Shown here: positions 47,958 to 56,469 of the stretch, in pieces
Layout of the letters: the number at the start of each line of letters is the position of its first letter
How positions within the stretch are numbered: the stretch's first letter is position 1
Source: a virus
Direction: 5' to 3' (one strand)
DNA length: 57,950 nt
IMG/VR virus record: IMGVR_UViG_3300006852_000002
Location: 1-57,950 of that record
Made by a program: the position numbers and the translations under genes
Notes under the pieces: model-generated
The model's database searches: none
Told to the model about the DNA's origin: nothing
The model's input: the letters and a program-made list of their open reading frames with translations, nothing else

Positions 47958-49348
47958 ATAACTTAACTTTGGAGCAGAAGTATCGAATCGACTTGCCGGG
48001 TACGCTATCACTCAGCGGGTGGAGCGAAGTTAAAGAGAAGATATACCAACTCAATCTTCCCACACCGCCGCTCGATGTTGTAGGCACAGGTTGGATGGAA
48101 AACGGTAGAAAGTTTTCCACGCGGTATAAAGCATGGCTCCAGAAAGAATTTCGTGCCGAAAGATACAGTAAAAAGGATAATGATATTTCTGCGGTTGGAG
48201 AAGTATTTCGCAGAAACTGTAATCGCACGGAATTCGACATGACTCCTACGACATTTTTAAATTGGAGAGCTGGCGACTTTGCAGACGGCGATTCGTGCTT
48301 TTGGGGTAATCGATCTCTGGCCCGTGAAATATTCATGCGTGAGAATGTATGGGCATTGCTAATCCGCAATACGGAAGGGCATGGCATCGGGCGGTGCTGG
48401 TGCAAGCCGTTCGGTAACTATTATGCTCTGTTCAACGGATATGGAGTCAATCTCTCGACCATTGCCCGTGGATTAAATATCGTTGTTGACGGCAAGTATA
48501 AACGTTATAAGGGAATGAATAACGATCAATCCGATGGAGTGGTATACATGAACGGCACGATTTACGTGGTCGGAGATCCGTTACCCGCCTCCAATAGCGA
48601 TTACTTCGATTTGCACATTCCAACTGATAACGTCATGATGTGCTGTTACTGTGGTAAGTTCGATTTCAAGGATAGGGGCGCGGTCATTGAGAGTCGAGAC
48701 GGCACTAAATACAACTATTGCGGTAAATGCGCTAATACCGAAAGTCGATGCGAGAGGTGTAGCCGAGAGTTCAAGCTGAAGGAACTGATAAGGGGTGTAT
48801 GTGCTGAGTGCCTTAATCCGTCTGGGTATATTACGGAATTGGAGATGCAGAACAGAATGCGAAATCTGCATTGGCTACCTTCTGGTAATGCTCGACGCTG
48901 CTACAGCTGCGGTTTAGTGCTGCACGGTAACCATCAGCACCCAGCTCAAGGTAACATCTACTGTCAAAATCACTGCCCAGCTCACGAATGCAATCCGGGC
49001 TATGCGGAAACTGAATCGATACGGCTCGTCCATCGATTCATGACGGGTACTTTTTCGGCAGTTATTGGAGTTGAGCGTCGTGTGGAGAGTAGAGATATTC
49101 GTACTATCCATACCTTAATCGACGACCGTGAAATTACGTTTCATGAGAATATTGTAACGGGAGCGATAGCAGTTGAATATGCGTCGAGACTGCAGCAGGC
49201 TTGGCACGAAAGAGTAGCGTCCATTAACTTTGATTTACGAGATGACAGACCGCGACGCTGGCCGCCAACTACATTAACATTTGTTGATTTCACCGCCGAA
49301 GCGGCCATTGCACGAACTTTTGGAGAAGGAAACGAAAATGTGGAATGA
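47954..49348 (+). CDS. SCFW-family paralog 3 with C-terminal extension
   Basis: 464 residues from the ATG that overlaps the upstream TGA (ATGA); an ATG nine codons earlier lacks a site. Core motifs are WRAGDFADGDSCFWGNRSLARE near residues 105-125, GHGIGRCWCKPF, ALFNGYGVNL and GVVYMNGTIYVVG. Zinc ribbons follow (CCYCG, YCGKC, CERC, CAEC, CYSCG). The last 150 residues (SIRLVHRFMTGTFSAVIGVERRVESRDIRTIHTLIDD) are absent from the other two and may be a separate domain. Not recognised. Confidence 0.78.
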   Translation: MNNLTLEQKYRIDLPGTLSLSGWSEVKEKIYQLNLPTPPLDVVGTGWMENGRKFSTRYKAWLQKEFRAERYSKKDNDISAVGEVFRRNCNRTEFDMTPTTFLNWRAGDFADGDSCFWGNRSLAREIFMRENVWALLIRNTEGHGIGRCWCKPFGNYYALFNGYGVNLSTIARGLNIVVDGKYKRYKGMNNDQSDGVVYMNGTIYVVGDPLPASNSDYFDLHIPTDNVMMCCYCGKFDFKDRGAVIESRDGTKYNYCGKCANTESRCERCSREFKLKELIRGVCAECLNPSGYITELEMQNRMRNLHWLPSGNARRCYSCGLVLHGNHQHPAQGNIYCQNHCPAHECNPGYAETESIRLVHRFMTGTFSAVIGVERRVESRDIRTIHTLIDDREITFHENIVTGAIAVEYASRLQQAWHERVASINFDLRDDRPRRWPPTTLTFVDFTAEAAIARTFGEGNENVE

Positions 49349-50396
49349 AACGAAACTTCTGGAACGCTTAATGAGCGATGAATCGGATTTTTTCCCTCAG
49401 ACGGAAAAGGAGGGAAAACTATACGATCTCGGCAAAGGGAAGTATTACATTCATCGAGATCGTGGGGCGACCATTCTGGGTGTCGCTCACTTAGATACCG
49501 TTCGACACGAACCCGGAGCGGTAAAGATTATTGACCTGAAGGGTAACAAGATTATCCGCAGCATTATGCTTGACGACCGTTTAGGCGTTCACGTATTAAT
49601 GGATATTCTACCGAAGCTGGGCGTGAAATTTGATTTACTTCTGACCACGGGCGAAGAGAAAGGAGAAAGCTCCGCCGAGGAGTTTATCGCTCCAGAAGGG
49701 CGGGAATATAATTGGATGTTCAGTTTTGATCGTCATGGGAAGGGGGCCGTGATGTATGATTACGAAACTAAGGAGTATGGTCGCCTAGTGACGGACGCTG
49801 GATTCAGATTAGAGCAAGGTTCCTATAGCGATATTTGCTGGCTGAGTCATCTAGGAATCGCCGGATTTAATTTCGGGGTGGGGTATAATCAGGAACACAC
49901 CTCACAATGTTTTGCGATGTGGCATATCGTGAAAAAGCAGATCAAGAAATTCCTGAGATTTTACGCAAGCAATAAAGATACCAAACTGATTAACAATAAC
50001 GAAGTGTATTTGCCTGGCGACTGGAGCAAGTGGAATTCGGCCCTCAATTACGTAAACTCGTCTTGGTTGAGGGAGAAGATCGATAACGAATACGCCAAGG
50101 GTCTTACTGGCCCGATAGACGAAGATGGTAACCCGTGGTCAATGACAACCGCAGCCGATGGTCGTCCAGGATTTTACGAGAATGGTATCTTCTACCCAAA
50201 AGATACCGGAACGGCCCCCCACTACAAAGTCGATCCATCTTATGAGGGCGTACTCTTTGACGGAGCAGCGATCTGTCCAGTATGCGGGTTCGCAATACTG
50301 GATGAAGACTTCCAGTTTGGCGACGGAATGTGCCGCTGGTGCTGGGATGAAATGATCGTTCGAGCATATAAAGGCAGAGGAGATGAGTGGGAATAG
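49338..50396 (+). CDS. M20/M28/M42-like zinc metallopeptidase (putative)
   Basis: 352 residues from ATG 49338 after GGAGAAGGAAACGAA. A full set of candidate metal ligands is in family order: AHLDT (His51, Asp53), MLDDRLG (Asp79/80), LTTGEEKGES (Glu106, Glu107), FSFDRHGKG (Asp131) and NQEHTSQ (His187). LDDRxG and GEE are signatures of aminopeptidase and deacylase families. After residue 215 there is an extra domain ending in a C-x2-C...C-x2-C zinc ribbon (CPVCGF, CRWCWD). The substrate could be a peptide or an acylated small molecule. It overlaps SCFW paralog 3, so may work with it. Confidence 0.78.
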   Translation: MWNETKLLERLMSDESDFFPQTEKEGKLYDLGKGKYYIHRDRGATILGVAHLDTVRHEPGAVKIIDLKGNKIIRSIMLDDRLGVHVLMDILPKLGVKFDLLLTTGEEKGESSAEEFIAPEGREYNWMFSFDRHGKGAVMYDYETKEYGRLVTDAGFRLEQGSYSDICWLSHLGIAGFNFGVGYNQEHTSQCFAMWHIVKKQIKKFLRFYASNKDTKLINNNEVYLPGDWSKWNSALNYVNSSWLREKIDNEYAKGLTGPIDEDGNPWSMTTAADGRPGFYENGIFYPKDTGTAPHYKVDPSYEGVLFDGAAICPVCGFAILDEDFQFGDGMCRWCWDEMIVRAYKGRGDEWE

Positions 50397-50721
50397 GCCG
50401 GATACCTTAAACGCTGTTTTGGCTTTCAAAGTTAAGGGTATTCATTTGCGTAAAACAATCACCCTATTCGGGATACGGATAGGGTGTTTTGTCATTCATC
50501 AGTGTATCAGTCCAGATGAATATCCTTACTGGCAAATTACTCACGCTCCCTCGGGAATGCGAGTAGGAAAGGACTATATTTATAAATCAATCGTTGACGC
50601 TGTAAGCGTTGCCGAGAAGCTACATGATCCCGTATGGCAGAACATAAGAAGTCAAAAAAGTCGGGGGCTAGAAAAAGCGAAGCTGGAATTCTTTAAGGTT
50701 AGAAAGGAAATCTATGGGTAA
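50383..50721 (+). CDS. Hypothetical protein
   Basis: 112 residues, overlapping the peptidase by 14 nt. A strand-rich middle (HLRKTITLFGIRIGCFVIHQ, YWQITHAPSGMRVG) and a C-terminal helix. Resembles small phage domains that start YWxITHxxSG; function unknown. Confidence 0.65.
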   Translation: MSGNRPDTLNAVLAFKVKGIHLRKTITLFGIRIGCFVIHQCISPDEYPYWQITHAPSGMRVGKDYIYKSIVDAVSVAEKLHDPVWQNIRSQKSRGLEKAKLEFFKVRKEIYG

Positions 50722-50968
50722 AATTGGAGACGTAAAGGTACGAGTTAAGTTATCACAGTTCCGGGCCGACCCCGTGCAGTATGCGCCTTACAATCCAACG
50801 TTGATTGCGGACAATCTGTTTATCGTCGCGTTGGTGCCAGCCAATGAAGTAGAGATTGTCAAGAATGGAAAAGTCACTGAGTATAATCTCACTCCAATGG
50901 GAGCAGCGTTAGTTTACCATCAGTTGTCTAAAGCAATAATGCAAGTATACACAGGAGATCGCAAATGA
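50714..50968 (+). CDS. Hypothetical protein
   Basis: 84 residues: IGDVKVRVKLSQF, NLFIVALVPANEVEI, then a helix (PMGAALVYHQLSKAIMQVY). Overlaps both neighbours. Not recognised. Confidence 0.65.
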   Translation: MGKIGDVKVRVKLSQFRADPVQYAPYNPTLIADNLFIVALVPANEVEIVKNGKVTEYNLTPMGAALVYHQLSKAIMQVYTGDRK

Positions 50969-51267
50969 CGAAAGAGAAGCAGCCCGTCGAAGTTCGATAT
51001 AAGAACTCAGAGGGTGAAATAATTCATCGTGAAACTCGTTGGTATGTTATTAATAAATGTCGAAAAGGAGAATATGTTCACAGCCATCGTGCCCGGCATT
51101 TAATTCTGTATGATGGAGTGCGATTTATCGTCAAGGATTCTCGTCCCAACGGGTATCGAGTGATTGTGCCCCCAAACACAATAAAGGAGCCTGAAGTAAT
51201 TCAATTGCCATTGACAATCAATCAGGCCGCAGAAGCTATCGCTGAAATCACCGTGTCTCCCCTATAA
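50965..51267 (+). CDS. Hypothetical protein
   Basis: 100 residues, basic strands (EVRYKNSEGEIIHRETRWYVINK, RHLILYDGVRFIVKDSRPNGY) suggesting a small beta barrel, then a short helix. Starts in an ATGA overlap. Not recognised. Confidence 0.65.
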   Translation: MTKEKQPVEVRYKNSEGEIIHRETRWYVINKCRKGEYVHSHRARHLILYDGVRFIVKDSRPNGYRVIVPPNTIKEPEVIQLPLTINQAAEAIAEITVSPL

Positions 51268-51286
51268 CGAAAGGAAAACAACTAAT

Positions 51287-52015
51287 ATGAAGATGGTACC
51301 CAACGAGTTCAAGCGCGGCCCTGGTGGCCCGGCTGAAGTCGTTATCACAGGCAAAAAAGTACGGATTGAGTTTATTAAGGGATATGCCCAGAAACCTAAT
51401 CCATTTGCTGGACAAGTGTTCTTGTTCACCGTCGATGCGTTACCGTTGAAATCGCTGCCGTCAGGCGAGTATAACGTATTGTTGAATACCGACGGAGATT
51501 CAATCTTCGGTATTTGCCCACTCAATCAAACCGTTCAAGTGAAGTTCACTCACTTTTCGTCCCCAACAGATCAAAATGGCAATCGGATGCCACCCACGCC
51601 TAAACGAGACGCTGGGACGAGGCAGGGCAAGAATGGCCCCTATCAATATGACGAAATGAAATTTACGGCCATCGGGGAAATTACCTCTCCGCGTGATTTC
51701 CGTGGATTGGAAGTTGCGATGCCATTTCTGTATAACTTCCGCGATGACGGAGAAGGCGGCTTAGCCATCAGCGGCACCGGAGCTAGAAGTCAGATGTTGA
51801 ATGATTTTCTGCGAGTTGCTTATGGCGGTGACTTCCAGATGCCGTTCAGCGACAACATCTTGCCTAAGCTGGAGCTGTTGCTTCAGAGTGCTGAGCGAGA
51901 ATTTATGGTCGTCATTAAGAATGGCTGGCCCAGCTCGTATGCCGATGCAATGAATGGGGTAAGTCGCAAGCCCGCAAAGAAACCAGCGAAGTTGGTAACG
52001 AAGAAACGAAAGTAA
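51287..52015 (+). CDS. Putative replication-associated protein
   Basis: 242 residues; ATG after GAAAGGAAAACAACTAAT. Strand-rich first half (AEVVITGKKVRIEFIKGYAQKPNPFAGQVFLFTVDA), a Gly/Asp-rich middle, and a Lys-rich C-terminus (KPAKKPAKLVTKKRK). Directly upstream of primase, helicase and polymerase, so a single-strand binding or accessory role is a positional guess. No OB-fold signature is clear. Confidence 0.6.
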   Translation: MKMVPNEFKRGPGGPAEVVITGKKVRIEFIKGYAQKPNPFAGQVFLFTVDALPLKSLPSGEYNVLLNTDGDSIFGICPLNQTVQVKFTHFSSPTDQNGNRMPPTPKRDAGTRQGKNGPYQYDEMKFTAIGEITSPRDFRGLEVAMPFLYNFRDDGEGGLAISGTGARSQMLNDFLRVAYGGDFQMPFSDNILPKLELLLQSAEREFMVVIKNGWPSSYADAMNGVSRKPAKKPAKLVTKKRK

Positions 52016-52024
52016 TCTCTGTGG

Positions 52025-52053
52025 ACGGAGGCAGGCTAATAACCTGCCTCCGT
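52025..52053 (+). terminator. Stem-loop before the primase, attenuator candidate
   Basis: ACGGAGGCAGG (52025-52035) pairs perfectly with CCTGCCTCCGT (52043-52053), 7-nt loop, then ATTTTATC. It lies between two co-oriented genes and abuts the primase start, so partial termination or translational control is likely. Confidence 0.7.
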
Positions 52054-52061
52054 ATTTTATC

Positions 52062-52898
52062 GTGACTCTACCTGTATCCCTTGAGCGTGTAGCCGAACGA
52101 ATGAAACAAGTAACTTATCACGGCAGATACTTCAGTTGCCAATGCCCATTTCATGATGACAATAAACCATCACTTTTAGTATACGAGAACGGAGCTTTCT
52201 GTTTGGGGGAACGTAAGATGTATTCTCTTCAAGCTCTGTTAAAGAAAGACAAAAAGTTTCGGGGCGGGAGGGATGAAATTGTTCGAGATGTACATGACTT
52301 CTCAAATCACTTCGATAGTCCAGAGTCGTTTGCATTGGAAGCCCACGAAATTTTGCTTAAGTTTCCACAGCAGCGATGGTATCTTAAACAGCGAGGAATT
52401 GACGAATCAGTGGAACGCTTATGGTTAGGGTGGTATGATGGATGGTATACCTTCCCTATTAAGACAGAAAATGAAAGTATTACGGGAGTGATTCTGCGAG
52501 CTGGCCCGTCCATTGAGAAGTACTATCCAAATAAATACGTTGTATTGCCTAAAGGTCATCCTCAAGCCTTGTATATCCCAGAATGGCGACTACTGAAACA
52601 AGCTCGACACGTTTTCGTGCCATTCGGAATCATTGACGCCATCTCTCTGAATATGATTCGTTTAGCGTCAGCGGCCCCAATCTACGGTCAAACCACTCAT
52701 GCCTTTTTGTTTGACGGTATAAGAAAAAATATTCATATCATTCCCGATCAGGGAGAAGAGAATACCGCTAGAATTCTGGCATCCCGCCTAGATTGGCGGG
52801 GCCACGTAGACAAGTTACCATTCAAAGATAATGAAAAGGATGTAAATAATATTTTCTTGCGAGACGTTAATCGATTACAAACCGCCTTAGCCTACTAG
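52062..52898 (+). CDS. DnaG-like primase with CHC2-type finger and divergent Toprim
   Basis: 278 residues from GTG 52062, immediately after the stem-loop and without a clear ribosome site. FSCQCPFHDDNKPSLLVYENGAFCLG at residues about 26-50 is a CHC2 zinc finger. Later, VFVPFGIIDAISLNM, NIHIIPDQGEENTARILASRL and PFKDNEKDVNNIFL follow the Toprim order, but the first Glu and the DxD are not obvious, so the site is changed or degenerate. With the adjacent helicase it probably forms the lagging-strand primer module. Confidence 0.78.
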   Translation: MTLPVSLERVAERMKQVTYHGRYFSCQCPFHDDNKPSLLVYENGAFCLGERKMYSLQALLKKDKKFRGGRDEIVRDVHDFSNHFDSPESFALEAHEILLKFPQQRWYLKQRGIDESVERLWLGWYDGWYTFPIKTENESITGVILRAGPSIEKYYPNKYVVLPKGHPQALYIPEWRLLKQARHVFVPFGIIDAISLNMIRLASAAPIYGQTTHAFLFDGIRKNIHIIPDQGEENTARILASRLDWRGHVDKLPFKDNEKDVNNIFLRDVNRLQTALAY

Positions 52899-52910
52899 AA
52901 TGGATAATGT

Positions 52911-54092
52911 ATGAACTGGACTTCCACTTCGGAAATTGTGGCCGGTCAGATATTCACGGGAAAAGTGAGTTGGAACTCAGTGAACCCAGATCGGCTGTGC
53001 GAACCGTATGCAACAGTAATTCGTAAGTTTAGAAACAAAAGAAAGACCCCCAGCTCCGAAGAAGTAATTGAAGTAATTAAACCTGATGCTTGGATTGCGG
53101 CGATTGAAGCTTGCGAGAAATCAGGCAAGCTACCTGCGGACTGGTTAGCCGTGCTTGAAAAGACCGCCATTGCCACGGATATTGGTGACACGTTAGTTAA
53201 GACGGGCCGCAAGATGATTGAAAACGGCAGCGGAGATTTAAGTCATCTATTCACTCTTCTATCCAAGTCTGACGAAGGAATCGATTCCTGGGTGATCGCC
53301 AGCGACGTAACCCCCGAAGAAAATTTCTTCTACCCAACTGGATTCGAGCCTTACGATACATGGCTAGGCGGATTACCTCATGGATTAACAATTGTCGCCG
53401 GGCCGCCGGGAACGGGAAAGACCACGTTAGCTTTACGTTTAGTAGAATGTCGGGCAAGACAGAAGAAACGTACCGCCTATTTCACCATGGAAATGTTAAA
53501 CGCTCAATTGGTGAAACGGGCCATGGAAGTAGGCGTTTCAAAGTCAGCTCTAAAATACCTCTGGCTCTACGATAAGCAAATTTCTCCCAATGATGTAAGC
53601 GCCTTAGCTTATCGCACCCCCGAAGATGCCGATTTAATAATCGTTGATTTCGCTGAGTTAATGCTCATGGGCGATTCGGTGATTAGCGACGGCACAATGG
53701 GCCAGATGTATCAAACGATGGCTTGGTTAGGGAAGAACATGGGCAAAACAGTTTTACTGTTAGCTCAACTTAATCGTCGTTATGACGGTAACCTACCAAC
53801 CATTAATATGATTCGTTACAGCGGTATGGCTGAAGCATTGGCTTCGCTGATCGTACTGCTGTATAATCCGAATCAGGTGTACGTCAACCCCGATACGGCC
53901 AACTTGTTACCCATTGACGAATTCTCGGCTTACCAGATTATCGGTAAGAGTCGTTACGGATTTAAAATGGGCGGGGTGGGAGCGATTCAAATTCCATGGG
54001 ACGGAGCTTTAGGTTGGGTTAATAACGCTAAAAGTTTCTGGCACTATCTAAGTTCCGCTAAAGTTAATAAATTAGCAGAAGGAGCTAGATGA
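52911..54092 (+). CDS. DnaB-family replicative helicase
   Basis: 393 residues. An N-terminal helical domain of about 110 residues, then a RecA core: LPHGLTIVAGPPGTGKTTLALRL (Walker A) near residue 165, FTMEMLNAQLVKRAM, DADLIIVDFAELM (Walker B) near residue 245, LLLAQLNRR and GMAEALASLIVLLYNP. This is the gp4/DnaB layout. Overlaps the polymerase by four bases and follows the primase by 12. Confidence 0.9.
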   Translation: MNWTSTSEIVAGQIFTGKVSWNSVNPDRLCEPYATVIRKFRNKRKTPSSEEVIEVIKPDAWIAAIEACEKSGKLPADWLAVLEKTAIATDIGDTLVKTGRKMIENGSGDLSHLFTLLSKSDEGIDSWVIASDVTPEENFFYPTGFEPYDTWLGGLPHGLTIVAGPPGTGKTTLALRLVECRARQKKRTAYFTMEMLNAQLVKRAMEVGVSKSALKYLWLYDKQISPNDVSALAYRTPEDADLIIVDFAELMLMGDSVISDGTMGQMYQTMAWLGKNMGKTVLLLAQLNRRYDGNLPTINMIRYSGMAEALASLIVLLYNPNQVYVNPDTANLLPIDEFSAYQIIGKSRYGFKMGGVGAIQIPWDGALGWVNNAKSFWHYLSSAKVNKLAEGAR

Positions 54093-55738
54093 AGCCTTAT
54101 AAAATTATCGAAGGGGTGCCGCCTAAGCAGCGGAGTGGAACAGCCGCTATCGATATTGAAATGTTCGGCTTGGATAAGCGACAACTTCACCGACCCAAAG
54201 GAAAACTTGCCTGTGCTACTATATGTCTAGATGGTAAGACAGTTTACTATCTGGAAAAAGAATCTCAAGTTGAAAAAGCACTCGCTAATATCAACGGGTG
54301 CCGTTGGGTATTTCACAACGGTAACTTCGATATACGTCACTTAAGGCGATGGGCCGACATTCCGCCAAGGGATGCGGATCACTATTGGGACACCCAATAC
54401 ATAGAGCAGATTATGTATTCAGGTTGGTTCGATAGTTTCGCTTTGAATGACTTGTCTCGCCGTCACCTGGACAATCCAATGGGAAAAGATACCCGACAAC
54501 GCTTCATTAAGGGCGACCCGATTGACGACGAAATGATGTTATATGCCGCGACTGACTCGCAGGCAACCTGGCATATTCAGAAGAGTCAAGAAGGTCTAAT
54601 CGAAGAATCTCAATTCAAAATATGGAAAGAGATCGATATGCCCGCATTCTGGGCTATCCTTGACTTCAAAGGGATTCTGATTGACCAGAAGAAATGGAAG
54701 AAGTTAGCGGAGTTCAATCAGTCCGAACGAGAGCGAGTTGCGGGGGAGTTAGGATTCAATCCTGGATCTCCACAGCAGACAAAGGTTGCTTTGGAGAAAT
54801 CAGGAATTCGTGTAGAATCCACGAAAGAGGGATTTCTACTTCCTTACAAAGACAACGATTTAGTTCAGCAAATTCTCTACTATCGCGAGTGTGCAAAGCG
54901 AGCTTCGACTTATGGGAGTGATTACTTAGAGTTAGTCGAAGAAGATGGTCGCCTATATCCGTCCTTCAATCTAATCGGAGCCGAGACGGGCCGCATGAGT
55001 TCCGATTCACCGAATATTCAGCAAGTTCCAAAAGAAAAAATATACCGTGAATGTTTCATTGCTGATGGTAAGATGGTGATCGCGGATTTCTCTCAACAGG
55101 AGATGAAAATAGCGGGGCAACTTTCCAAGAATCCGTACCTGCTGGAGGCGCTAATGTATGAGGACGTGTACACCAGGATGGCGCAGGATATGTATCACGA
55201 TCCAAAGATTACGAAGAAAGATCCCCGACGAGGTAGAGCGAAAATTGTGGCGTTAGGCATTCTCTACGGACTGACGCCCTATGGATTAGCATATCGAGAG
55301 CAGATAACCGTGGGAGAAGCCGAGCATCTGTTTCAATTGTTCTTTAATCGCTATGCAGGAATGTCACAATTTATAGATAGCATGAAGCGAACGGCATCGA
55401 AAGACTGGAAAGCTCGGACTATTGCGGGCCGTGTGTTTCATTTGAATTCAAACTTCAAGCGCTGGGCAAACAACGCAGTGAACTCACCCCATCAAGGCAC
55501 TGGGGCGGATATGGTGAAAGTAGCTTTAGGCATTCTCCACAAACAATACGGAAGTAAGCTGCCGTTGATCGCTCCGGTTCACGACGAGTTACTAGGGGAA
55601 ACTTCAAAAGATAAGGCTAAAAAATTAGCGACAGATGTTCAGCGGGCTATGACGCACGCATTCGAGTTGTACTGTCCCGACATTAGCTCTAAGAGTGTCG
55701 TGGATATTCATATTGGGCGGAGCTGGGCTGATAAGTAG
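54089..55738 (+). CDS. Family A DNA polymerase
   Basis: 549 residues. The 3'-5' exonuclease domain (about 1-180) has AIDIEMFGL, FHNGNFDIRHL and MLYAATDSQATWHI. The polymerase domain has motif A MVIADFSQQEMKIAGQLS, motif B RRGRAKIVALGILYGLTPYGLA and motif C LIAPVHDELLGE. Aligning motif B to E. coli (KAINFGLIYG against KIVALGILYG) puts Leu where E. coli has Phe762. No 5' nuclease domain, as usual for phage. It is the replicative polymerase of this genome. Confidence 0.94.
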   Translation: MKPYKIIEGVPPKQRSGTAAIDIEMFGLDKRQLHRPKGKLACATICLDGKTVYYLEKESQVEKALANINGCRWVFHNGNFDIRHLRRWADIPPRDADHYWDTQYIEQIMYSGWFDSFALNDLSRRHLDNPMGKDTRQRFIKGDPIDDEMMLYAATDSQATWHIQKSQEGLIEESQFKIWKEIDMPAFWAILDFKGILIDQKKWKKLAEFNQSERERVAGELGFNPGSPQQTKVALEKSGIRVESTKEGFLLPYKDNDLVQQILYYRECAKRASTYGSDYLELVEEDGRLYPSFNLIGAETGRMSSDSPNIQQVPKEKIYRECFIADGKMVIADFSQQEMKIAGQLSKNPYLLEALMYEDVYTRMAQDMYHDPKITKKDPRRGRAKIVALGILYGLTPYGLAYREQITVGEAEHLFQLFFNRYAGMSQFIDSMKRTASKDWKARTIAGRVFHLNSNFKRWANNAVNSPHQGTGADMVKVALGILHKQYGSKLPLIAPVHDELLGETSKDKAKKLATDVQRAMTHAFELYCPDISSKSVVDIHIGRSWADK

Positions 55739-55752
55739 GAAAGGATGGATAA

Positions 55753-55977
55753 ATGTTAGCGAAGTTTTTGGCGGGGGAATTTGATTTCAGCACTAAGCTT
55801 TTACTCTTGGCAATCCTGTATGTCACGTCAATGATGCTAATCCCGATGATCTGGAATTGGCTACGCTACACGACAAAAGGAAAGTGGTGGGCCAAGATGG
55901 CTGGGCCGGTTATGTTTTTCGTGGCCGGAATTAGTTTTGGCGTTCTACTCGTACTGTGGTTTTTACCGTGTGCATAA
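55753..55977 (+). CDS. Two-helix membrane protein
   Basis: 74 residues. Hydrophobic segments at about 14-36 and 50-70 (LLLLAILYVTSMMLIPMIWNW, MAGPVMFFVAGISFGVLLVLWFL). ATG after GGAAAGGATGGATAA. Not recognised. Confidence 0.68.
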   Translation: MLAKFLAGEFDFSTKLLLLAILYVTSMMLIPMIWNWLRYTTKGKWWAKMAGPVMFFVAGISFGVLLVLWFLPCA

Positions 55978-55987
55978 GGAGAATTAA

Positions 55988-56254
55988 ATGGCGACCATTC
56001 AAGTTGACTCGTTAGGAGAAACGGTTAGTAATTTCTCTGTGTTGGTTCAGAATGAGCTGCAAAGAGCAAGAAAAATGAATGCCCCGATGCACTCAGCTCA
56101 TGAGGCGTATAGCGTCATTCTCGAAGAGTTGGATGAGTTCTGGGAAGAAGTCCGAAAGAAGCGAAAAGATCGAGATCCAAAAAAGATGGGGGATGAGCTG
56201 ATTCAAATTGCAGCTATGGTTCAACGAGCTGCCGAGGATTTAGGATTATTGTAA
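55988..56254 (+). CDS. MazG-like nucleotide pyrophosphohydrolase
   Basis: 88 residues. HEAYSVILEELDEFWEEVRKKRKDRDPKKMGDELIQIAAMVQRAAEDL carries the ExxE...ExxD metal-binding helices of MazG-like all-alpha NTP-PPases. These hydrolyse non-canonical dNTPs or alarmone-related nucleotides. It follows the polymerase, consistent with nucleotide pool control. Shorter than full MazG. Confidence 0.7.
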   Translation: MATIQVDSLGETVSNFSVLVQNELQRARKMNAPMHSAHEAYSVILEELDEFWEEVRKKRKDRDPKKMGDELIQIAAMVQRAAEDLGLL

Positions 56255-56469
56255 TGTTCAAGATATTAATTGAAGTATGCGCTGATGACGAAGACATTCT
56301 ACAATCTCTGCTCGATAAGATTTCAGAGAAGATTAAGGGCGGGGCAACTTACGTAGAAACTAATCACCCCCAATCGTCTAAGTGTACCGCTAAAGCGAGA
56401 AAGGTAGAACTCAGTGATATGCCCAGAATGCAAGAAACCGGCATTGGATTTGACGACCAAGAAAGGTAA
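56254..56469 (+). CDS. Small hypothetical protein
   Basis: 71 residues starting one base into the previous stop. FKILIEVCADDEDILQSLLDKISEKIKGGATY resembles a small ferredoxin-like strand-helix-strand. Overlaps the following gene by 56 nt. Confidence 0.6.
   Translation: MFKILIEVCADDEDILQSLLDKISEKIKGGATYVETNHPQSSKCTAKARKVELSDMPRMQETGIGFDDQER

Noticed and set aside
47899-48405. A 168-residue frame on the minus strand
   Set aside because: It lies antisense within the SCFW genes, which have matching conserved motifs; a shadow frame.
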